Assembly (NCBI GenBank): GCA_902776765.1
Contig: CACYRP010000031.1
Location: forward strand, 1 to 64,000
DNA length: 64,000 nt
Reading direction: 5' to 3'
Source of the DNA: Fibrobacter succinogenes
GTDB taxonomy: Bacteria > Fibrobacterota > Fibrobacteria > Fibrobacterales > Fibrobacteraceae
The notes below the pieces were generated by a model. The model was given only the letters and a program-made list of their open reading frames with translations. It was not told where the DNA came from and searched no databases. Both the position numbers and the translations under genes were made by a program. Shown here in pieces: positions 17,284 to 25,032 of this stretch (within the stretch, counting starts at the first letter, position 1; every line of letters begins with the position of its first letter).

Positions 17284-17637
17284 GGTACAATAGGAAAAAT
17301 TGACGAGCGCGTTTTCCCACGCCGTCTCGATGATTTGCTTGGCATCTTGAACCAGTTTCACTGAGATAACTTCTTTTGACTTCATTACAGCCTCCATTTG
17401 CCGCATATTGCGGACGGTTGATGTTAGAGGCGTCCCCTTTACCCCGAAATCCCGGAATAAAAAAACGCACTAAGCCGAGAGCAGCGGAAATAAACTTGTT
17501 TATTTCCATTGCCGAGGCCAAATGCGTTGCGTTATAAACGCAAAGACGCGTTTTTCCATTAGACGGAAAAACACGTCGGGCATTAATGTACCTAATATCA
17601 AAAATGTTGGCTAGGGGTGTAAGAAAATTTTACACGA

Positions 17638-19092
17638 CTAAGAGTCCTTAATCAACTCCGCGAGTTCGCTTTGCGCGGAAGGATTATTTGCGTAGTTCCG
17701 CATGACGGATTTCATATCGAGGAGAATGCAGTGAATTTTGTGATAAGGTCGGTTTTCGTCCTTCACGTTTTTCCAGTCACCATAGATATAGCCGACGCGT
17801 TTCATTGCATAAACGTCATTGCGAGGGAGCACCGCCGCGGCAATCTCATCCCATTTCCCAGCATCCGCGCAATATGGCATAATGAATGCGTTGTAGATAG
17901 GTTTTGGCAGAGCGTCATTCTGAGAATGCGTAGCATTCGAAGAATCCAGGCCCAATATTTCATTCCAATGTGTTTCCACATATTCCGCATAAGCCATCTG
18001 CTTGCACACAGATTCCGCCCCCGGCAAATGCGAATTAAATCCGGTCAAGCCGTATTTGTAGTATTTGGAATCAAGAATATACACTCCTGCATTGTCATTG
18101 CGAGGCGAAGCCGCGGCAATCACACCTCCACATCCCATAACCATAATCGTATCAGGGCGTAACGTGGAACGTTTCGGGTCGTTCAGAACTATTTCCTCTT
18201 CGGATTCATCAATTTTTTCATCGCGGCATCCGTCATTCCACCGTAAATGCGGATTGAATTTATCCTTGGCAACTCCCTGCGGCAACTTCCCGAAAATTTT
18301 GTCAATCATTTTCTCCCACACGGGGGCGAACTTCTTAACCCCGAAATAGAATTCATTCGCAATCTTTCCGTCTTCGGTTTTATGCCCGGCAAGATACTCC
18401 ACAATCCGCGCTAAGTCGGCGAGTAAGCGCAAATCGCGGTCGTTAAACGTTTTCGCAAGTTTAGAATGAATTGCGTTACAGAACAGGTCATAATCAAAAT
18501 CCAACAGCGGCTCTTCGGATGGATCTACGCCAAACAAAAATCCGAGTTTCACAAGAGCGTCGTGGACGCAGAACTTGTGAACCTGCGTAATGAGCGTATC
18601 TTCGTTATAACTGACTTTACGGGCGATAAAATCCAAGTACACAAGATTCTGTTCGTTTTCGGTAATGACGGGTCGCACGGCCTTGATTGTCCGGCCCCAA
18701 TGGATTTTCCCGTTCGCGCCCTTTTTGTACAGAATTTCCTTTTCGTCAAGGTAGCCGAAATCAAGAAAATTCCGGATAACATTCAAGTACGAAACCATCG
18801 GAAATTCAGATTCGCCATGTTCCTCTGCGAATGTGGAAATGGACGAATCCTGATGAATCTGTTCCTGCAGCGAACAGTCGGAAAGCACCGTAAAAAGATT
18901 GACGACGCATTCCCGCAATTCTTCTTCGGGGAGCTCGCGCAAGGCCGAGTCGTCTTTGAAATATTCCAAGGGAAAGATGATACTTGTTTCTAGCGTTCCA
19001 TCTTCCTTTGATTTTTCACAACGAATGCCGACAAACTCGGTCTCCGAATTCGCCTTGGATTCGCAGAAACATATTTCGTTTAGCTTTTGCAT
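17638..19092 (-). CDS. LlaJI-family restriction endonuclease subunit
   Basis: The 484-residue protein is the last gene of a methyltransferase-AAA-nuclease operon, 6 bp after the McrB-like gene, the arrangement of LlaJI-type systems. The likely PD-(D/E)XK site is RPDTIMV followed about 25 residues later by YILDSKYYKYG. The AAA partner would supply NTP-driven translocation. Three palindromic repeats are inserted in frame and translated (IAAASPRNDNA, SSNATHSQNDA, IAAAVLPRNDV). The first lies between the two halves of the predicted active site. I use the ATG at 19092; a TTG at 19095 precedes it. Family assignment rests on operon context and the PD...DSK pattern. Confidence 0.7.
   Translation of the reverse strand: MQKLNEICFCESKANSETEFVGIRCEKSKEDGTLETSIIFPLEYFKDDSALRELPEEELRECVVNLFTVLSDCSLQEQIHQDSSISTFAEEHGESEFPMVSYLNVIRNFLDFGYLDEKEILYKKGANGKIHWGRTIKAVRPVITENEQNLVYLDFIARKVSYNEDTLITQVHKFCVHDALVKLGFLFGVDPSEEPLLDFDYDLFCNAIHSKLAKTFNDRDLRLLADLARIVEYLAGHKTEDGKIANEFYFGVKKFAPVWEKMIDKIFGKLPQGVAKDKFNPHLRWNDGCRDEKIDESEEEIVLNDPKRSTLRPDTIMVMGCGGVIAAASPRNDNAGVYILDSKYYKYGLTGFNSHLPGAESVCKQMAYAEYVETHWNEILGLDSSNATHSQNDALPKPIYNAFIMPYCADAGKWDEIAAAVLPRNDVYAMKRVGYIYGDWKNVKDENRPYHKIHCILLDMKSVMRNYANNPSAQSELAELIKDS
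17818..17844. repeat. In-gene palindromic repeat (CATTGCGA...GGCAAT family), copy 1
   Basis: ATTGCGAGGGAGCACC continues to CGCGGCAAT; the whole reads CGTCATTGCGA...GCGGCAATC. Translated in frame in the LlaJI-type nuclease as IAAAVLPRND. Confidence 0.8.
17913..17947. repeat. In-gene palindromic repeat (CGTCATTCTGA...GAATCC family)
   Basis: CGTCATTCTGAGAATGC followed by GTAGCATTCGAAGAATCC; the core GAATGCGTAGCATTC is palindromic. Translated as DSSNATHSQNDA in the LlaJI-type nuclease. Confidence 0.8.
18097..18120. repeat. In-gene palindromic repeat (CATTGCGA...GGCAAT family), copy 2
   Basis: ATTGCGAGGCGAAG followed by CCGCGGCAAT. Translated as VIAAASPRND inside the predicted catalytic domain of the LlaJI-type nuclease. 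Confidence 0.85.
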
Positions 19093-19098
19093 CAAGGA

Positions 19099-20871
19099 TT
19101 ACAGCGTTGGCGAAGCTTCAAACGCTTTAAGGTCAGCTTTGCCATCGAAAACATCGAATCGTTCTTTTCCTTCAGGCGGGTTTTCAAAGAAGTTAATCAG
19201 CTTTTCTAGGGTATCAACGTCCTTTGCAAAAATCTGCGGACGCTTGAATTTGAAAACGTCATCCCACAGGAACTTCAGGACCTTTTCTGCAAAGACCTTG
19301 TCGTCAATAATACCACCCACGTTGCTCACGAACCAGACTCCAAGCCGCTTGTCTTCGGTGCTGGAAAGACCCTTGAGGGTGGCCGTAATTTTGGCGTTGA
19401 TCCATCCCCAGAATTGTCCCCATTTAATACCGGTATCGTCAATCTCCGCTTCGTATTGTGTTTTGACAGCGGGCTTAGTGAGGTCAAATTCGTTGCGAAC
19501 CAGTTCCATGTCGAAACGGCGCTGGAATGCGTTATCCAACGTGAACACATTCTGGTCGCTGGTGTTCATTGTCGCCAAGATGGAAAGGTTAGGCGGCAAG
19601 CGGATAGCCGTATTCGCATTGAAGTGAATTTCTTTTATTTTAATTTCTTCAATAGGTTCACCGTCGTTCCGTTCTTGGTAAGAACCATCATCCAATTTTG
19701 TTGTTTTGCGGATATACGCATTAACATCATCGTTCTGGACAAAATACTGGCTCCAGCCTTCTGTAAACGTGTTTACCGCCGCATTTGCAGGGTCGTTGCC
19801 AAGAGAGTCTGTTTCGCCTGTCTTGAGCCTGTCTAACAACTGGAAGGTGTCACCGAAAATGGCAGCCGCATTACCGCGGTTGATTTCTTCGATAACCAGA
19901 TAAAATTGTTCATTGGGATTGAGATAAGCCCGCTTGATAATTTGCGTAAACGGCCCGGGCGTAAATTCATAGGTGACGTGACCGTTGACTTTCGGTAAAA
20001 TCTGACCGATGAATTCGGCGTTGGTGTATTCCGGGTGGAACACGACACGAACCTTGTTCTTCTCAGGAACGTTCTTCAGTTGTTCCCTGATTTTATTGCT
20101 CTTACCGCAGCCTGGAACACCATAGTAGATGATTTGGGAGAGGGTGAAATTAGGCGAAAGACGAGAGACGAAAGACGGAAGTTCTTTATCTTTCGTCTCC
20201 AAAAGTTGTTTACGCGAAGATTCTTTGAAAATATCTGATATTCTTTCATAAAAAGAAGGCTCTTGTGCTAAAGCAAAGACAAGACCACCTAAAAAGCCAC
20301 TTGCTGCAGTCGTCACGGGCTCCGTAGAAAGAATATACGCACCAAACAAATCCTGAGTCCCTCTCAAAACTCCCTTCTCATTTCCGAATTTTTTAGAATC
20401 AATTCCGGCAAGAAAATAACATAAGGATTCTTTATCTTCCGCATTTTCTTTGCAATGTGAAATGTAGGCCGTACTATTATTTGTTGTTAGCCATTCATTA
20501 ATTTTAGGAATATCCTGTATAGCAGAATTTTTTAACTCATTTTGTAATTTAATGACTAATTTGCTTTCTCTTTCATTTGGGCGTATTTTTAAGTCGAAAA
20601 AATCAAAATATTTCTTTAAACAAAGAGCCAAATCATAAGCAACAGCAGCTAAAGCTAAATACTGATTTGAGCAAACTGCCCAATGATCAGGTGATGTTTC
20701 AACCTGAAAAGAATAAGAAGTACAAATACTTTTTACATTAAGTGTTCTTCGAATGAATGCTTCGAAGTTACAGCAATCATCATCTGACAACTCAATAACA
20801 GGCAAATTCCTTATTATTTGGAGGGATTGACCTTTTGTTTGTTTGATTTTCTCTATTAAATTACCGAGCAT
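19099..20871 (-). CDS. McrB-like AAA+ GTPase/ATPase of the restriction system
   Basis: The 590-residue motor subunit has an N-terminal region of unknown fold (about 1-235), then a McrB-type AAA+ domain: Walker A GVPGCGKS, Walker B LVIEEINRGN and the McrB sensor MNTSDQNVFTLDNAFQRRFD. In McrBC and LlaJI this subunit hydrolyses GTP and drives DNA translocation to the nuclease. Its ATG at 20871 lies at the end of the methyltransferase gene with GGAGG upstream, so the genes are coupled. A GACGAAAGA-family inverted repeat is translated as ETKDKELPSFVSRLS between the N-terminal region and the AAA domain. The first 600 bp are clearly more A+T-rich than neighbouring genes, as for a horizontally acquired specificity domain. 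Confidence 0.85.
   Translation of the reverse strand: MLGNLIEKIKQTKGQSLQIIRNLPVIELSDDDCCNFEAFIRRTLNVKSICTSYSFQVETSPDHWAVCSNQYLALAAVAYDLALCLKKYFDFFDLKIRPNERESKLVIKLQNELKNSAIQDIPKINEWLTTNNSTAYISHCKENAEDKESLCYFLAGIDSKKFGNEKGVLRGTQDLFGAYILSTEPVTTAASGFLGGLVFALAQEPSFYERISDIFKESSRKQLLETKDKELPSFVSRLSPNFTLSQIIYYGVPGCGKSNKIREQLKNVPEKNKVRVVFHPEYTNAEFIGQILPKVNGHVTYEFTPGPFTQIIKRAYLNPNEQFYLVIEEINRGNAAAIFGDTFQLLDRLKTGETDSLGNDPANAAVNTFTEGWSQYFVQNDDVNAYIRKTTKLDDGSYQERNDGEPIEEIKIKEIHFNANTAIRLPPNLSILATMNTSDQNVFTLDNAFQRRFDMELVRNEFDLTKPAVKTQYEAEIDDTGIKWGQFWGWINAKITATLKGLSSTEDKRLGVWFVSNVGGIIDDKVFAEKVLKFLWDDVFKFKRPQIFAKDVDTLEKLINFFENPPEGKERFDVFDGKADLKAFEASPTL
20165..20199. repeat. GACGAAAGA-family inverted repeat inside the McrB-like gene
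   Basis: GAGACGAAAGA (20165-20175) and TCTTTCGTCTC (20189-20199) form an 11-bp perfect inverted repeat, translated in frame. The same unit occurs at 33089-33141 in a coding region and at 34060-34078 in a spacer. Confidence 0.85.
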
Positions 20872-20873
20872 AT

Positions 20874-22025
20874 TTACACCTCCAGTAACTGTTTCTTAAT
20901 TTCTTTAGCCAAAGTCCTTATCACAGGAACAGCGACACTATTGCCAAATTGATGGTAAGCTTCTTTATCCGATACAACAATTCTCATCGTTGGCAGCCTA
21001 TTCTTGTTGTTCTGATTCTCTGCCGCTTCAGCATACTTCCAGCCATTGCCAACAATCTTATAGCCCTGCAATCGACCGGCCTCAACAGGCGTTAGTTTTC
21101 GAGGATTTTTCCCCTTTTGGGTTTGATCAATCAAGATTTCGCTGCCGTCTTTCCAATAACGTGCCGAAATGGTACTGCAATAGGTTGCATCTTCCTTAAA
21201 CAACGAATAACCAAAACCTTTCCCGTTTGCACGGTTACGCTCTTTTCTAAGCTGATGACCAATCCACATTTTATCGCTGATAGTCATTTTCTCTGGAAGA
21301 GATGCGTCAGGTTCCAAAATGTCGCCAACTTTAGTCGGTATGACTTTATCCAAATCTTCTTTTTCAAAGATTGATTTTAAATTTGAGTCTAAACCAAGAG
21401 GGAATTTGAAGTTTTCTACTGCGCATTGCTTTTTATCCCAACAGACAAAAAACAATCTTTCTCTATTTTGCGGTACACCAAAATATTTGGCATTCAAGAC
21501 CATTGTTCTAACTTCATATTGCAAGTCCTCTTTTAACACTCGTAGTAATGTTTCAAGAGTCTTCCCATGATCATGATTTTTCAAACCTTTGACATTTTCA
21601 AGGAAGAGAACTTTCGGTTTCTTTCCAATCTTTATTTTATGGTCAACTATAGCTGCGATGTTAAAAAAGAGAGTTCCACGAGTGTCTTCAAAACCCTTAC
21701 GTTTGCCGGCAATCGAAAAAGCTTGACAAGGAAAGCCTCCACAAAGCACATCGAAGTCAGGGACCTTGTCTAGTTCAACATCGTTTATGTCGGCATTAAA
21801 AAACTTGTAATTACCTTCGTTATCTTTTTCAAAAAGAGATGGCTCAATGGCCTTGTAATTTTCTTCATAAGTTATGCGAGCGTTCTTGTCCCATTCACTT
21901 GCAAAAACGCATTTTCCACCAACGGAATGCATTGCCGTGTGGAAACCACCGATACCAGCAAACAAATCGATGAACTTGAACTTCGGTTTGCTTTTATCGT
22001 CCTTGACAACCTTTTTACTCGGCAC
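20874..22025 (-). CDS. DNA (cytosine-5)-methyltransferase
   Basis: The 383-residue protein has the ordered C5-methyltransferase motifs: I (FIDLFAGIGGF), IV (GGFPCQAFSIAGKRKGF, with catalytic Cys), VI (LFLENVKGL), VIII (NRERLFFVCW) and X (QFGNSVAVPVI). The target-recognition region lies between VIII and X. It protects host DNA from the co-encoded nuclease. The GTG at 22025 is preceded by GGAG at 6 nt and opens PSKKVVKDDKSKPKFKFIDL; a TTG at 22106 would add 27 repeat-like residues and is less likely. LlaJI proper has two methyltransferases; only one is seen here. Confidence 0.93.
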   Translation of the reverse strand: MPSKKVVKDDKSKPKFKFIDLFAGIGGFHTAMHSVGGKCVFASEWDKNARITYEENYKAIEPSLFEKDNEGNYKFFNADINDVELDKVPDFDVLCGGFPCQAFSIAGKRKGFEDTRGTLFFNIAAIVDHKIKIGKKPKVLFLENVKGLKNHDHGKTLETLLRVLKEDLQYEVRTMVLNAKYFGVPQNRERLFFVCWDKKQCAVENFKFPLGLDSNLKSIFEKEDLDKVIPTKVGDILEPDASLPEKMTISDKMWIGHQLRKERNRANGKGFGYSLFKEDATYCSTISARYWKDGSEILIDQTQKGKNPRKLTPVEAGRLQGYKIVGNGWKYAEAAENQNNKNRLPTMRIVVSDKEAYHQFGNSVAVPVIRTLAKEIKKQLLEV

Positions 22026-22306
22026 TTTTCGCTCCGTGTTGAAAGTGAACGAGTTCACTCTCGCGGGAGCGGTTCTGGCCGATTCGCTTGGCCGGGGTGC
22101 GGACAAAAAGAAACGGCGGGGAGCCGACTCACTCCTCGCCTAAAAGCGCGACATTTTCAAAAGAATACAATACACCCGCATAATCTTGCAATGGATTGCT
22201 TCACCCTTTCAGGGTTCGCAATGACGTTGCAAAACATCCCGGGCGGATACAATACGCCCAGGGTACACTACGCCCATGCAATACACGGGCTGTGGCGAGT
22301 CATTGC

Positions 22307-22363
22307 CTTATTCCTTGTGTATGAAAGTGTCGAAGTTTCAGTTAGAGGACAAGAGCAAAACTC
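22307..22363. repeat. 57-bp direct repeat, copy A
   Basis: Begins CTTATTCCTTGTGTATGAAA and ends GAGCAAAACTC. Copy B at 22582-22637 differs at a few positions and lacks one base. Confidence 0.8.
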
Positions 22364-22581
22364 AGCGAGTCTACCCCCGTTCTGCACTTGTCCAGTCTTT
22401 TTCGGAAATAAAAAAGGCGTGGAGTTGAATGCATTTACCTACCTGAGGCCTTCGACTGCCCTACACAAATAAACGCAAACAACTCACGCCCCAAAAGGTC
22501 GTGCGGCATAAACAAATACAAATTTGCTATGTAGCCAAACGATGCGGCAGGCTTGCGCCGGTCGCAGACGTGAGCGTCCGT

Positions 22582-22637
22582 CTTATTCCCTGTGTATGAA
22601 ATTGTCGAAGTTTCAGATAGAGAACAAGAGAAAACTC
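22582..22637. repeat. 57-bp direct repeat, copy B
   Basis: Begins CTTATTCCCTGTGTATGAAA and ends AAGAGAAAACTC. It lies 275 bp from copy A in the same orientation. Confidence 0.8.
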
Positions 22638-22707
22638 TATTTGCCTTGAAATATAGATTTTTGGAATGGCAAAAGATGACGCTTGCCGATTTTGTTGTAA
22701 AAAAGCA

Positions 22708-22750
22708 GTCTAAAACAGCAAAAACCGGCCCCTACGGACCGGTTTTAGAC
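22708..22750 (-). terminator. Nested hairpin terminator downstream of the Rpn-family gene
   Basis: Inner stem AAAACCGG/CCGGTTTT (22721-22746) and outer arms GTCTAAAAC/GTTTTAGAC (22708-22716, 22742-22750), which cannot pair at the same time. On the minus strand it follows the Rpn gene stop, with a T-rich tail. Confidence 0.65.
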
Positions 22751-22772
22751 TAAAAAAGTTTCAAGGCCCCAT

Positions 22773-23567
22773 TTAAAGGAGCCCGTGTTCCTTGAGAATC
22801 TTCTCGTACTTGTCGGCACGAGACTTTTCTGCATCTGCACGCGTTTCAGCCTCGTTAGCACGTTTTTCGGCTGCTTTAGTGCGCTGGCGCTCATCGTACA
22901 CCAAGTCATCCAATTCCTGTTGCCAAGTCATATAGCGCTTCCTCGTTTCACTGTCCGACAAATACCATTGCCGCTGAAGTTCGATGTCCTTTGTTCCCTT
23001 GGATGTAGCCTTGTTGGTCGCGAAGTATTCGAGATACTCCTTGACCGACTTTTCGGCAACATCCCTGTACTTATTGAATATATAAAAATTTTTATAACAA
23101 AGGTCACCCAATTCATGTTCAGGATGTTCTTTTTCAAGGTTCATGAACTTGTAAACGGCGCGGCCCTGTTTGAAGATGTCATCGGGGCAGATGAAAATGA
23201 TGTACTGTTCCTTGAGGTTGTGATACGATTCGCCCTTGTTCAGGGCTTCGGAATCGCACAAGGCTTGATAATAACGGGTTCGTTTAGGAAGATCGTGTGT
23301 GTCCTCCATTTGCATCTCGATATCAAAAACGCGGGTTATTTCGCCATCGGAGCCCAGTTCCTTCACGAACACGTCGTAGCGGACGCCCTTGTTGAAGGGG
23401 CTGGTTTCGGTGGATTTCTCCGGCTCGGGCTCCTGCAGGTCAAAAATTTTGATTCCGAGGATAGCCTCCAGGAATGGCTTCGCGATATGCTTATGGCTGA
23501 ATACCAGCGCGAACATGAAGCGGTTCGTGATGGGCAGTTCCTCGAACGGAACGTGGTTTGGATCCAT
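22773..23567 (-). CDS. Rpn-family (PD-(D/E)XK) nuclease, 'putative transposase' family
   Basis: The 264-residue protein matches the recombination-promoting nuclease / TIGR01784 group. The N-terminus reads LPITNRFMFALVFS, the catalytic set is RYD65VFVKE and FDIE84MQ86 (D...ExQ variant of PD-(D/E)XK), and the C-terminus is a short coiled coil (EKRANEAETRADAEKSRADK). Rpn proteins are DNA nucleases linked to recombination and in some cases to phage defence or toxin-like behaviour. GGAG lies just before the ATG. A hairpin with a T-tract lies in its leader and another follows the gene, so it is an isolated unit. No terminal inverted repeats of an insertion sequence are seen. Confidence 0.82.
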   Translation of the reverse strand: MDPNHVPFEELPITNRFMFALVFSHKHIAKPFLEAILGIKIFDLQEPEPEKSTETSPFNKGVRYDVFVKELGSDGEITRVFDIEMQMEDTHDLPKRTRYYQALCDSEALNKGESYHNLKEQYIIFICPDDIFKQGRAVYKFMNLEKEHPEHELGDLCYKNFYIFNKYRDVAEKSVKEYLEYFATNKATSKGTKDIELQRQWYLSDSETRKRYMTWQQELDDLVYDERQRTKAAEKRANEAETRADAEKSRADKYEKILKEHGLL

Positions 23568-23611
23568 AATGCTCCTTTACGCGGTATGCGCCGCGCGGTT
23601 TAAAAACAAAA

Positions 23612-23666
23612 AAAAGAGCCGTTCCTACGTCATATAAAATAATACGATATAGAAAACGGCTCTTTT
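23612..23666 (-). terminator. Hairpin with T-tract in the leader of the Rpn gene
   Basis: AAAAGAGCCGTT (23612-23623) and AACGGCTCTTTT (23655-23666) form a 12-bp perfect stem with a 31-nt loop. Read on the minus strand it ends in TCTTTTTTTTG, and it lies 45-100 nt before the Rpn start codon. It may act as an attenuator or as insulation from the neighbouring divergent genes. Confidence 0.6.
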
Positions 23667-23829
23667 GTGAGCTTGGTCAGCTATTTGCTGGTTATGTAGA
23701 ATATAGCAATTCGCCTCGTGGAAAAGTATTGTTTCATAAATTTTTTTCATTTTGCAAACAAGCAGAATTCAACCGCCTGCAGGGGTCGATTTTCCTCAAA
23801 ATTGCCAAAATTTCCGCGAAAATCGCCGA

Positions 23830-23864
23830 TTGTCATAATATGACATACGAGGAATATATATTTG
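23830..23864 (+). promoter_or_regulatory. Promoter with palindromic operator, ORF6N copy 1
   Basis: The perfect palindrome TGTCATAATATGACA (23831-23845) overlaps the -33 region, and TATATTTG (23857-23864) fits the FCB-type TAnnTTTG -7 element. The start codon is 53 bp downstream, with GGAG before it. The same arrangement, base for base in spacing, stands before the second paralogue. Confidence 0.75.
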
Positions 23865-23917
23865 CACGTGAACACTTTGCCCCGCCTTTTTTGCTTGTAG
23901 GCGGATTGGAGTAGAAG

Positions 23918-24886
23918 ATGGCTAGAAAGACCGAAAAAACGGATGATATCGCACTTAACCCGCTTATGGAGTTGGATGTAGAAAAGATGATTCGGGTTGT
24001 TCGTGGCAAGCAGGTTCTGCTTGACCGTGATATTGCAACATTATACGGTGTTGAAACTAGGGCGATAAATCAAGCCGTCAAGCGAAATATAGAACGTTTC
24101 CCGGATAGATATTGTTTCCAGTTGGAAAAAGGCGAATTGGGCATCTTGAAATCACAAAATGTGATTTCAAGTTGGGGCGGCGACAGGTTTAAACCCTATG
24201 TTTTTACAGAACAGGGCTTTGCCATGCTTTCATCCGTCCTGAAAAGCAAGGTTGCCGTGAATGTATCCATCGCAATCATGGATGCGTTTGTCGCCATGCG
24301 GCAGTATTTATATCAAAATGGCGGAATTGTCAATCGCCTTTCTAATGTCGAAGCAAAAGATTTGGAACAAGACGCCCGTCTTTTAGATCATGATTACAAA
24401 ATCGACTCACTTTTCGAGGCGATGGACCGTGGCGAGCTCAAATCCAAGGGCTTATTTTACAACAACCAGGAGTTCGATGCCTATGTATTTGTCCGTAACC
24501 TGATTCGCCAGGCCAAAAAAAGAATCGTCCTTGTCGACAGGTACGTGACTGAAAAAACGTTGACCATGATGCTCAAGCGGGAAAAAGGCGTTTCCGTGAC
24601 TATTTATACCTACGACAAGAGCAAGGTTCTCGAGTTAGACTTGGCGACTTACAACGAGCAATATCCCGACAGCCCGATGCGAGTCTTGCCAAGTTACGGA
24701 ATGCACGACCGATTCTTGTTCATAGACGATACTGCCTACCACTTCGGGGCTTCGCTCAAGGATTTGGGCAAGAATACGTTTTTCTTTACGCAGGAAGATT
24801 TCACGTTGGACGAAGTGTTGAAGGAATCGCAGAAGATTCAGGCAGAAAAAGAAAGTCGGGCATTACAAGGTGACAACGCAGGTTAG
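23918..24886 (+). CDS. ORF6N-domain protein with C-terminal PLD-like domain, copy 1
   Basis: The 322-residue protein has an N-terminal ORF6N DNA-binding-type domain (about 20-135: VVRGKQVLLDRDIATLYGVE, KRNIERFPDRYCFQL, YVFTEQGFAMLSSVLKS), a short helical linker, and a C-terminal region (about 185-310) resembling phospholipase-D/MIT_C folds with KKRIVLVDRYV and H263-D-R-F-L-F-I-D-D followed by FGASLKDLGKNTF. The first copy keeps the HKD-like histidine. ORF6N proteins are common in prophages and defence islands; the target of this one is unknown. Copy 2 follows 146 bp downstream with a duplicated promoter. Confidence 0.8.
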   Translation: MARKTEKTDDIALNPLMELDVEKMIRVVRGKQVLLDRDIATLYGVETRAINQAVKRNIERFPDRYCFQLEKGELGILKSQNVISSWGGDRFKPYVFTEQGFAMLSSVLKSKVAVNVSIAIMDAFVAMRQYLYQNGGIVNRLSNVEAKDLEQDARLLDHDYKIDSLFEAMDRGELKSKGLFYNNQEFDAYVFVRNLIRQAKKRIVLVDRYVTEKTLTMMLKREKGVSVTIYTYDKSKVLELDLATYNEQYPDSPMRVLPSYGMHDRFLFIDDTAYHFGASLKDLGKNTFFFTQEDFTLDEVLKESQKIQAEKESRALQGDNAG

Positions 24887-24942
24887 GCTTCTGCGGGGGT
24901 CGATTTCCTCAAAATTGCCAAAATTTCCGCAAAATTCGCTAA

Positions 24943-24977
24943 TTGTCATAATATGACATACGAGTAATGTATATTTG
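24943..24977 (+). promoter_or_regulatory. Promoter with palindromic operator, ORF6N copy 2
   Basis: TGTCATAATATGACA (24944-24958) and TATATTTG (24970-24977), with the same 21-bp spacing between TTGTCA and TATATT as before copy 1. About 140 bp upstream of each gene is near-identical, so the promoter was duplicated with the gene. Confidence 0.75.
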
Positions 24978-25032
24978 CATCAAAAACACTTTGCTCCGCC
25001 TTTTTTTGCTTGTAGGCGGATTGGAGTAGAAG

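Larger units (their letters stand above)
16730..17385 (-). pseudogene. Decayed YhcG/DUF1016-family PD-(D/E)XK nuclease
   Basis: Three pieces of one ancestral gene remain. (i) ATG at 17385 with a strong GGAGG site opens MKSKEVISVKLVQDAKQII and stops at 17254. (ii) In another frame LNWSQYKMLIAISD to KDPMVLEFLGL matches the middle of DUF1016. (iii) After DLEGAIISHITE the sequence jumps to NKTILATEYNLYLPTTEQL, which is the C-terminal end of the family, so the catalytic nuclease core (roughly 100 residues in relatives) is missing. A perfect 29-bp palindrome (17255-17283) sits at the first break. The end of the frame runs into the uppP terminator. It cannot encode an active nuclease. Confidence 0.75.
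22144..22720. repeat. Gene-free spacer with direct and inverted repeats
   Basis: No credible gene in about 620 bp. It holds a CATTGCGA-family element (22195-22222, inverted), a 57-bp sequence at 22307-22363 repeated at 22582-22637 with about 86 percent identity, and a long imperfect hairpin whose arms are GGCGTGGAGTTG (near 22412) and CAACTCACGCC (near 22478). Short ORFs here look like chance readings through these repeats. Confidence 0.6.

Noticed and set aside
21927..22472. 181-codon plus-strand frame after the methyltransferase start
   Set aside because: Half is antisense to the methyltransferase and the rest runs through dispersed repeats; no ribosome-binding site or domain.
22773..23567. 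Rpn gene as part of an intact insertion sequence
   Set aside because: No terminal inverted repeats or target-site duplication could be found; the flanking hairpins fit terminators better.
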